Assembly (NCBI GenBank): GCA_037074615.1
Contig: CM073569.1
Location: forward strand, 9,740,001 to 9,804,000
DNA: 64,000 nt
Reading direction: 5' to 3'
DNA from: Leucaena leucocephala
Lineage: Eukaryota; Streptophyta; Magnoliopsida; Fabales; Fabaceae
This document shows positions 47,801 through 59,800 of the stretch, one piece after another. Every line of letters starts with the position of its first letter. Position 1 is the first letter of the stretch. The translations under genes were made by a program, and so were the position numbers. A model generated the notes under the pieces. It saw only the letters and a list, made by a program, of their open reading frames with translations. It made no database searches and was not told the DNA's origin.

Positions 47801-50800
47801 AGAATCATATCAGATTTGATTTAATTGTATTTATTAGAGATTTGATCGTATAGCTAAAATCTTGGTGTATCTCATGCGATATTCAAGAACAGTGTATATA
47901 TTGATGCATATACCCTAGAAATAAACCATCGGACTTTCAAATCTGTCACTACTCTACACAATGCAACAAGTGCCTTACCAGTTTCTACAAGTGGAGCAAG
48001 TAAGAAATTCCTGATCTTCAGAATTAGTAAAGCAGTAAAAGCATAAACATTCTTCCTTGCAGTCATTCAACTTCCCATATATGGACAATGATCTATCTAG
48101 ACTCTGTTTCATCTGAAAAATATCAAGCACGATCCTAAGTAAAAGCAATGCATAGTTTAGTCAAGGAAGTGAAGAAATTCTAGAATCAGAACCTTCTGCA
48201 GAGCAGCAAGAAGTGAATTCTCATTTTGGACTAAAGTTCCTATAAAATTCATGCAGTGTTTCTTCCAATCCTCCACCTTCTCAACTTCAGATAAAATCAA
48301 ATCCAGTTCCGTGCAGCCGAAAGCAACATTATCACCTAGTTCCTGAAGGTAATCGCATCATATCAGTGTCAAGTAAGCTGGAGTAATGCCAAGGTCCCAT
48401 GAGGATCTTGACAAACAATATGCCAAAATATTAAAATATCAATATATATAATATGCCACTGTATGCCACTGGTCACTGAAAAACTACAACCTGACGCCTT
48501 TTCTTTTTTCTTTTTTGGTTCAAAAACCTGATGCCTTTTCAATCACTTAGATTAGCGCCTAATTTAATATATTCCAACATAATCGCCCAAAAAAGGAAGT
48601 TATAATTACATAAAGTAGTATAATCAATCTTTGTCAAGCAAGAACAAAGGCCATATATTGATATGTGCTGAAAGCATACCTTGAGTTTGAACATCAATAA
48701 CCAAGACCGTTCCCCAGAACAAAGGCTAAGGAATTGATGCGCCTGTTCTTGCCACAACCTACAGCAGAAACAAGATGTTATTAGATAATGCAAACCATAA
48801 GTACATGATTCAAAAGGAAGGCATGTGAACTTTATCAAATAATACTATAGGAAATTGAGAAACCACAAAGCCAGAGTCCCCTAGGGTGACAGTGTTGCAC
48901 ACTGGCAATATTCTGCCCCAGGACAGCTTATACAGTAAAAAGGATGGAGACTAATTCAACAAGTGCAAAATTTACAAATCCTGATAATTAATTGAAATCT
49001 TTCGAGCACATGCATAAAATACACAAAGAAGATACAAAAATAAAGAGTTAATAAATAATTGATTCAACAACGAAGGCATACCTATGTTTTCCTATGGCTT
49101 CTTCAAGTTGGTATATTATTGCTGCAAAAGGAATATTAATAGTCTGCAGGTAAGAAAATTGCAGACGCAAGCTGCAGATATCAATACGTATACATTTCAC
49201 ATTGAATAAACGAAATGTAAGGGAAGTATTATCAATCATCAAGACGACAGTGCAGGGATAAGATGGTACCTGGTAATCTCTAATAATATCTTCAACTTCA
49301 CTTGACTTTCTTCCAGAATTGCGTGGTCCAGAAATTCCCTCCAAGGCTTGCCTAAGCCATTTGACTCCACCAATCAGTAGATTCAATAGGGCCCCAGAAC
49401 CACACAAATGAGGAAGGTGTTCTGTAGCCTCTAAAACATCCTGCATGATCAATCAGAAAGCAGCCTTAGAAAGCATGAAATAACCTGCTCTTGCTCCATC
49501 TCCTTTGATAGAAAAAGTCAGAAAGTAATTTGAGGAGATGCTTCTCTTCTCTATGGACAAAGAATATTAAATATATTAAAGCAGTGATCCATGCAATAGC
49601 ATCACTGATCACTAACCACACTTCACTAAACCAATTAAATTTTAGAAAAGACAAATTAGTGAAAATGCAATAAATAACAGCTTCCTATCCGTTCGAGCCT
49701 CGTACCCATGAGTCACTTCACTAGCTGTAAGAGAAAGGAAGAATAGCAAGGAAAATGACCTAGGTTACCAATCAAACTTGTGACTGTCAGAGTTTGAATG
49801 GAAAGAATATTAACCTCTAAAGAAGGAGAAAGATTGCAGAAGGAAAGAATCTTTTTGCACCACAGCAGTGTAGAACAAGTTGCTTTAAGTCTTGGAATCT
49901 CATCGAACTCAAAACCAAGCAATAAAGCAGATCTTGTGGTAGACTGCATTCTGGCAATCAAACCTTCAACTCTGGACATTAGGCCACTGCTTATTCCATG
50001 AACAATGTCATCCAATTCAAAAATATGACAGGCATCTTCCAATACAGAACATGCCTCAGACTCCCATTCTTTGCAGTTATGCAAAACTGTTTCAAGTATC
50101 CTTATTTCTTCAAAAGATATTTTAAGAAGCTTCGAATGAGAAACCAACATCTACAAAAAGAATAAAAAATCCATATATATAGTGAACCTACTTTCAGCAA
50201 AGATAAAACAAACAGGACAAGAAAAGAACCTGAAGGTCCTCAACTTTCCGTAGAGAATCTGATGGACAACTAGAAGAAACCAAGAATGGTTTTGAATTCA
50301 TTAACCATGAATTAGCTTCCAATAGTGCTTCCTTCACATCATTAAGGGAAGGAAGAATCATAAAAATGGTTTCTGACGTCCTACAAGACCAACCAAATGC
50401 AATAATTACCGTGAGTCAAGATAAGCTAGAAGATCTTAGAAATTTTGATAAACATATCAACCATCCTTGAACCTGATCATGGCCTCAAAGTCAGAGAAAG
50501 AAGCCTTATGTGAAAGAATCTCTTTAGCCCTTTCCTCCCAAGGTATGGCAACAGCAAGCACACCGGATAAACCAACAAATAATTTCTCTCCCTCAATTTG
50601 CAGCCTGGAAATTAACAAGAAAAAGGAAGTAGTTGGATTACATTAAAGTTTTATAATTTGTTAGTTTTGAAAGAAGAAACAGTTTGTAAATTACAGTCTG
50701 GCCTCCTTCATCACTTCTTCAACAAATTCCAGAGGCATCTTAGATTTATGTGCCTGTGCCAATTTCAAATAATTCTAATTAGTTTATAAAATTTGGAAGA

Positions 50801-53800
50801 AGTGCTTCAGCACATAATTTAATAAATTCATAGATCAACTATTCTAAGATGCTATACTATTTTAATAAATAAGTTCATGATTTGCACAAGAAATATATTA
50901 GAAATATGAACAACATACCTTTTGAGCCTTTTCCCGACAAAGAGCTTTCTGCAGCTCAGTCTCAACTAATGGCAACTCATCAACTGCACAGTAAAACCAG
51001 ACCTTGGGGCAAAAGGAATTGACAAGATAATAAACAAATGCATGGCTATAAAGACCTTAACTATGATAAAGCAGGAAGACAGAATCCACCATCACCTTGA
51101 ATTTTTAAAGATAAACCATCATCTAAAATACCCTTCAATTCATCAATAACTTTATGTTGATCATGGCGTTCATGTGTTGTCCCTAATACACGGTTAAAGT
51201 TGGAAACCCATGAAACACCATCCTTATAATATTGCCTCAGAAGCTTCACTTCTGGTACATCAACCATAAAGCTGTCCCATTCCTTAAGCAGCAAATCGAC
51301 ATTCTGCAAGTCACCTTTGCTAATAAAGTAATACCATTTAACAAAAAAAAAATTATTTAAAGAGGTTGGAAAGGAACAAAAGGCAAACCTTTAGATTCAT
51401 GGGACCTTGTAATATCTCACTACATTTTGAACTACAAGATTCCGCTTGACTTAATATATTCTGAATCACTTCTATTTCTGGAAGTTGTACTTGAAGCTCC
51501 ATAATCTATTATCAAGAATGGATACATTATTTAAACATTACGTAGCATGAATTCGTGTCTCATGTAGATTAAATAAAAAAATATTGCTTCAATAAAAAAT
51601 ATCCATATAAAGTGTAGGTGCATACTAATATATTAATTTAATAAGATAGCACAAATAATTTTTCTTCATTTTTGAAACTTTACAATCACTTCTTCAGATT
51701 AACTTGAGAGCTTGCTTTAATTTATAATAACAGTGAGTTAAAACCCAAAGTCAGCATTATGCTGACAGCAACAATAACTGAGAAATTAACAAAGGCAAAG
51801 TGAAATGCACTGTTTCTTAAGTACTAATCACCTCCGACTTCAACTTGCAAAGAACATCAAGCTCTACTGCAGCAGGATGTTTCACTGAGATGCAGCTTCT
51901 AGCTCTATGCTGCCATGCCTGAAGCATCCCGCCAAAAAGAAATCATGTTAGCAATATGGAAAGCAAAACAGCGCACCACTCAACAAGCTTAGAGTACCAC
52001 AAAACTGCTCAACTTTTAAAAAGTGGGCACTTGAGAACACACACACAAACTCAGGTTGGTCCTAAACATACAGGTTCACACTCCCACCGAAATAAAAATC
52101 ATGGATCATTTCTAAATTAATCATTATATTTGGTGACATAAAGATTTCTAAGGGATTTGACTCCACAGGTTTTCAAGAGATTGAAAGGTGGTTTTGATTT
52201 CATTGCTATCTTTTTATGTGCACCACATCAAAGGAAGCCCCTAATATCTTCGGTCAACAATAATTTAGACAGTCAATTGATTATAGCACAGCAAAGCATA
52301 GAAGTAAAATGTCATACTGTAAGAAAATGATTCATCTGCCATCACATACTTAAGAAACTCTGCCATTAAACTTGAAATGACTTTCTATTCGTTGATACCT
52401 TCCTCTTCAGACAAACTTTGAGCCATATATAGGAATTACTTCAAAACTCAATTCATTATATCAAACTGGCAAAATGACATTAACAATCTTGAGGAAACCC
52501 AAGCATTCAAGACAAGGAGGAAAACGCACAACAAGGAAATGGAATTTAGAAAACTACTACAATAACCACAGCTTGCTGCCAAAAACTGGCCTTGTACTAT
52601 GCAGAGAAATTGGGCAAAGTCAAATTAGATAAAATCACGAATGCTGAACACATGACAAATAATAGGGATATGAAAGATGTTGTGCCTAATGAAGTTGAAC
52701 AAAATTTCAAAATTTTGACTGCATTTCAATAAAAACAATGAAAACATCTTTTAGATTTTTTCATTTTTATGTTTTTAGACGAATGTTAATTTCAATGCAA
52801 ATAAAAAGACAAATTCTCATTCCAAACAATTGTATTTTCTGTCCTGTTTTCATTTTCTTCAGAATTGAAAGCAGGAAACGGCAAACCCCAATACCCTCTT
52901 TACAAAGATCCTCAGGAGACTACTTAGTGGGAAGAATAATATATTAGTTTGTAAACATAGTTTCTTCCTGGTAGTTCAAGTTGGATTTAACACATCTCTG
53001 ATCAAGAGCAAAATATGAGACTACACAAATAAAGTTAAAAAAAAAACTGAAAGGAAAAATGAGTAATACTATTATATGCCAGAATCTACCTTAGTAGAAG
53101 AAATTTTCCTTTCCAAATACTTCACATCTTTCACGTAGATTGGAGAGGCACAAGCTCTAGAATGTAGAGATTCCAACTCAGAGATCTGAAATGAACAATT
53201 TTCCTCACAATGGTGGACTAGACAGAAGCAGAATTTTATCAGATGTACTCCCTCCGTTTCTTTTTATAAAAGACAATATTTTAGTATGGCTTGTTCCAAT
53301 TTATAAAAGACACTTAGAGGTGGTCTCCAATTTTTTTGTTAATTTCCCATTTTGCCCCAATTTAATTACCCAAATTAATATCATTATTTATTATCTCTCT
53401 TCCACAAATCTTTATTTTTAGTTTTTTTGCTTATTCTCTCTCTCCCAATAAATAAGGGTATTTTTGGGGAAAAAGTTACATTTTATACGTGCTTATTGTC
53501 TCTAACTAATTTTAACAACTTTTTGATCAACATGATTTGGTTAATTGTCTCTCATAAAAAGGAACAGAAGGAGTATTATAAAGCAAGTTTACAATGCATT
53601 GACAAAGATATATAGTTGAGTCAATGCTAAAATACCTTTGAACACTTTGACAAAGCAATATTAATCTCCTGACTTAAGAATATGGCCCCTTCTGTATATT
53701 CCTGGCGTCATGTTATTTAAATTTAAAAAAAAAAAATACTCAAGGGGTTACTCTCTAAAAAGCTTCCAATGGACAGAAAATTGTAATCAACAAAGATAGC

Positions 53801-56800
53801 ATAATAGTTTGCTAAACTTGAATAAAACCTTCAACTTATGATAAGCAGGCTCATTGCTTGGTGGAGAATTAAATGTTAGGAGCTCATCAACAAATTCTAA
53901 GTGAACTTTCTCAATGTCAGATTCCTGACCACACAACCAGGCTTCAATTATTCTTAAACAATCTCTTATCCCTGCTGCCCACTTCTGAGCTTCGATCAAA
54001 TTCTTCACCATATCGCGAACCTATATCACAACCAAAAACAACCTTAGTTGCGTAAAATATATGATTTAATAGGACCGAATTCAAAAACATCTAGAACTCA
54101 CAGAATTCATCTCAGGACCAGCCCATAGAAACTGTTCAGCTTCCCTTAGTGCAGAAACAAAAGCATCACTTGAATAAGGATTCTGAAGAATCTCACTAGA
54201 TCGCAGAAGCCATTGTGCAGCAAGCTGTGAGAAACTAACGGAACCACCATTTACCTACACCACCCAGCAGTCCCAAGATAATATTAGTTTGACTAGTAGA
54301 TTTACATCAAATATTCCAAATTTGCATTTATCTATTTTAGCTTATACAGTATGGTTTTATCATTTTTCCTACTTCATCATAATGATTTGCTTGAGCATAC
54401 GTCATTGTAGAAACTCTTGTCTAAGATGTTTTAAAAATCCAATTCCTTTCACTTTTGACTACCTAAGCAGTCATGTCAAAATTAATACATTGCCAAGTGG
54501 AAAATATATCAGCACTACTATTTAAGATCATTTTTGTAGTTTATGCTACAACAATTTCCATTAGGGAATTAAAGAGAGTTGAAACAATAGTACCATTAAG
54601 CTATTCTTAGTTTTTCAACACACAAGGTATTAGACACAATAGGCCTTGTATGTTCAAAAATCATTATATAGACTAAAGCCATTGCCAATGCTTAAGACTA
54701 ACATTCCAATAAAAAACTATTGAGACACAAATGATTCCACCGTAACAAGTCATAATCAATTTCAAGGTCAAGCAATTCAGTATCCCGATTAAAATAAGTG
54801 GGGAGAGCAAATAGTGCATGCCAATCATAGAAGACCGACACAATCAAAGATATAGAAGCAACAACCACCCTAAATTATTGCAAAGATAAATAAACATAAA
54901 TTCTGGAAACAATTATATAATTGTGTAAACTTTAAAGAAAAGGGGAAAGAAAAACTATACAACCTTTTTTGTCAAAGTAGCCGGACATGAAGAATTCTTT
55001 CTTATACTCCTACCAAATGCTTTCTCCTCAGAAGTATAATTGTCCAAAGAAAGTACCAAGTCATACAATTCTGCAAGTGAGTGACGATATAGAAGACGTA
55101 GTTTTACAGTTTTACACTCACAAAGATGTTCCCAGTGCTGCAAAAGAGACATCAATATTCAATCATGGGGAGATTTGAAGGATTGAAAGTAGAGGAAAAA
55201 GTCTCAAAATATTATTAATCCTTAAAATGAACGAGAATACAAATAATCCTTTATATAGGCAAAAATATAAGTTTATCTCAGATTTATTCTTCTAAGATAT
55301 GATAATTTAATATTCAAATCTAATCAAATAATATCCAAAACTTAATTTTAGATAATTAATTAAATAACTGATAAAACGTAATATTAATTAATTAATAATT
55401 AATTCTAAACCAGTACATCTTAACACTCCCCCTCAAACTGGATCTATTGCTTGAATATTTGTGTTTCTCAACACTCCCCCCCAAGCTGGGAGGTAGCTTG
55501 GATGTGAGTAGCATCATTATAGAAGAACCAGAACTTTGAATCCTTAAACCAGTAGTGACCACTGAACTGAAGTTGATTGAATCTTGAATCTGGATCTTAA
55601 GACAAAGTTGCGAACTTGATGAAAAACATCATTGTTAGATGCCTAGTAAGAACATTTGCAAGAGAAAAACTTGATGAAAAATCATATGTATTATTCAAGA
55701 GCAACATGCTCATACAATCATGGTAACCCGCTTGAATTTACACACTAATCTAACCTCATTTGAGGAATATAAACTAATCCCATAACCTATGAGATTTTGT
55801 GAGAAGAGACCCAAGTTATCCTCTTCTATCACAGAGCAACTTGCTCATACAATAACGGTAACTCACTTGGGTTTACACACTAATCTAACCTCACTTGAGG
55901 TAGATGAACTAATTCCATAACCTATGAGATTTTGTAGGAAGAGACCCAAGTTATCCTGCTCCATCATAGAGCAACTTGCTCATACAATAATGGTAACCCA
56001 CTTGGATTTACACACTAATCTAACCTCACTTGAGGAAGATGAACTAATCCTATAACCTGAGATTTTGTGGAAAGAGACCAAAGTTACCCTCTTCCATCGT
56101 AACCCATTTGGGTTTACACACTAATCTAACCTCACTTGAGGTAGATGAACTAATCCCATAACCTATGAGATTTTGTGAAAAGAAACCCAAGTTACCCTCT
56201 TCTATCGTATGTAACTAATCTTCACTTGAATGCGTACCTTCTCTTCAGGCTTGACATTTTTCTTCTTCTTCTTCTTCATCAAAACCTTAACCAAGATTTA
56301 ATATTCTTACTTTGATACCATGTGGAGATTTGAAAGATTAAAAGTAGAGGAAATAAGTCTCAATATTATTAATCCTTAAAATGAATGATATAGGCAAAAA
56401 TATAAGTTAATAGGCTAAACCTACAATCTATCATAATCCTAATATCTCAAATTTATTCTTCTAAGATATGATAATTTAATATTTAAATTTAATCTTAAAT
56501 AATATCTAAAACTTAATTTTAGATAATTAATTAAATAACTAACAAAAGTAATATTAATTAATTAATAATTAATTCTAAACTAGTGCATCTCAATAAATTC
56601 ACTGAAAAGTCAGCATTCCTATGGGAACAAACCCAAACTATTCAAATCTAAGAAATTTAGGGTGTTCCTATAGGAACATCAATATGTATCAACAAGAAAA
56701 TGCAGCACATATTGCTCGAAACACTTGTCTTTTTCATGTTTCTTCTTTGCATGATACAAGGATTTGAAATTTGTACTGATCAAGTCCTTACACTTGTTTA

Positions 56801-59800
56801 TCTTCTTTTATTGGGTTACTTAGTTCATCTTTATTTAATTATGTAATTCAAAGTCCAAATACGTTAGTGATTCCCTTTATCTAACTTTTTTTGGAAAGCC
56901 AATTGCCCTTCTTAGATAAAGGCTTTTGTTTGGAGACAGAGTACTCAAGAAAATTGACACAAATGATATATGTCAAACTTGAAGACCTAATAAGGTTTTA
57001 TTACTTGATGTTTGTAATATGTTTTAGAAGTTAAGATACAAACATGCCCTTCAGTTGCATTTTGAACTGGCTTAGCACATTTTTGAAATAGGTTGTTTGG
57101 CATCTTTGATGAGAGTTGTGCTTGTCCTATCAGTCTTTGAGCTTTCTTGGCTATTAATTTCACAGGCATTGGGAGGCAAAAGGAGCATAAAATTCTGTGG
57201 AAATGTCCTATTTTTGCTGGACAGTGGTGCCTTTGGTTAGAACCAAATGCTAGAATTGTTAATCATAGATATTTTTGCTGGATAGTGGTGTCTTTGGTTA
57301 GAACCAAATGCTAGAATTGTTAATCATAGATATCTTCCACCACATTTTTTTGGGAGAGGATTATTTCTTTGTCCTCCATGTGGGTTCAGCTAATGGTTCA
57401 CTCAAATATCCCTTTGGAAAACTCTTTTAAGTTGAAGAGTACAGGCCCATTTGGTCCCATTGTAAGGGGCAATCGGGATTTGGTAATCCAAATTCATAGG
57501 TTCCCCCTATGAATGCGGATTAACATCCTCTGCATGGTTTTCAATGTTTTTTTACCCTCAATATTCAATGTTAAAAAACACAAAACACCCTCAAAATCAG
57601 ATCTCCCTCCATCATCTACAATTGAACTAATCAGGCCCTAAGGTTTGTTACTTGTCAATATTTTTTTTCTTCTGTTTGAGAGGATATCTTGCCCTTTCTT
57701 CATGTACTTTCTTGTGCTATTCTCTCCTCTCATTAATAAATTCATTTTTCATCTAATAGATGTGGCAGGATGTTTAGCCTTACATTCTACTTTTCTAACT
57801 TGCTTCTTCAAATCCAAGACAATAGTAGTGATCCCCCAATCAGATGGGTGATTTCACAAACCTGTTATTGAATAAGAACACTAAAAGGATCATAAAAGCA
57901 GAAACAAATTCACAGATTATACTAAATCTAAAAACAAAGAAATTCATAAAGAGCCCACAGTTCTATTTTGGGAATTTTTTAGCGAGCCCACATCAATTAA
58001 GCAGTGCGCTATTGATGCTTATATATAACTGGTTTCCTCCAGTCAAAGGTTTTGAAACTGTTGACATGCAGAACTTAACCGAGAATAATTAACTTGCATA
58101 AATGAAACACAGGTCTAGTTAACTTTTCTTTTTTAATTTGACATTCATGAAATGGTAAAAGATGATGGCCTGCAAACACATTATTGGTAGAGGAAATAAT
58201 TAATTTACCTCCAGGCATACAAAAGAAGATGGCCTGCAACTGCACACAACAGCAGAAAGATATAGATATTGCTGGCAAATAATGCATGATGGATCCTACA
58301 AAAGGCATCAGTAACAATAATTACAATGGATGGAGTCGTAGATAAATATTGTGTAGCCATAGGTTTAAACAAACCATACCTCTTCAGTTCCCACATATTG
58401 AGGACATTGCCGAGGAGCCATGCGAGATGTTTTGACAATACCATTTTTCCAGAGTTTTTCCCTCCAAGATTTATCTTTATCAGATATTCGAAGCAGTTCT
58501 TTCTTCAAATAAGGAGATGCTCTGGAATCAATGTCACTGTACTGAACACAATAAGACAATCACACAAAGTTTAGATTGCTGAAAAGCTCAAGAATTGACA
58601 GATCATTTAATATTACGAAGATAAATTAGAGAAACCAATACAGGAATTCTTAATTGCTTCAGAAAATATGAAGAACAAAAGATCAACAACAACAAGCCTT
58701 ATCCATCAGGTGGAGTCGGCTATATTAATCCCACGACTCGACAACAAAATCTTCAAATAGATTGTTAACCAAAAGGTATCGCCTAATAACTTCATCAAGA
58801 ATTCTCTTCGATCTTCCTCTACACCTTTTCAAAGGATTCCATACTGCTTAATTTACCCTTCTTACCGATGCATCTAATGGCCTTCTTTGTACATGCTAGG
58901 GCTTTCCACCATTTTCTTTTCAATAGATGCCAACTCTATCGTGTATATGATTATTACGAATCTTATATTTTCTTATGCTCATGTTGTTCCTTTAAAGCCA
59001 AACAATCACTACCAAATATTAGGTATTTTTTACCTTATTAGGTATTTTTTTATCACAAATAATTCAAATAACTAGCCTTTCACCAATGCTAATGTTAACC
59101 ATGTATTTATCTAGAAAGGAGGTCCTAACAGTATGCCCAAATTTCCCATTCCTCACCAGCATTTACATAACAGAAACAGCACACAATACACTGAATTAAT
59201 GAATAAAATTGACTGGATAAATTGCAATGGTAATTTTTTATCTTGCTACATTAAAAAAGCAAATATTATTCTCCTTTTGATAACTTATAATATCATCCAA
59301 GGCCACCAACTGAGCTAGATACATAAATTTTTAAAGTCAGTGGTGTAAAAGTAATAGAACACAGACACACTAGTGCATAACCTTTATCTTTAAGAAAATA
59401 CACAACAAATTAAACAACAAAAAAGAGGAGGCAGTTAATGAGCCAAAATCCAAAAACTGAACAATAGAAAATAGAACAGATAGAGTAGATAAGATATCAT
59501 GGAGAAATAATAGCAGCTCAGATAACCCAATACAGGATTATCGATTATGAAACTACTGTTTGATAATAAAAAACTGAAATATATTTTGGGAAGTAACAAA
59601 AGCCAATCTTCAGAAAGTCTCTTCTTAAAGGGTCTATTAACATGGCGTTCTGCAACTGTGAATAGTTGCCAATAAGGAAAAAATTATTTGCTCTCGTGTT
59701 CATGTGTAGAAAACAAATTATTTTGGTCATGAGTGATAAAAAAATTGCATACTTCAAAATGATTGGCTTTACATTTCTATCAAATAAACTATTATTTCAA

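Noticed and set aside
52738..52947. 69-codon plus-strand open frame in a JMJ17 intron
   Set aside because: It is low in complexity, lacks any recognisable motif, and lies antisense in an intron.
55161..56600. Target duplication for the minus-strand family B element
   Set aside because: The flanks 'aatca' and 'aattc' agree at only three of five positions, so I do not claim it.
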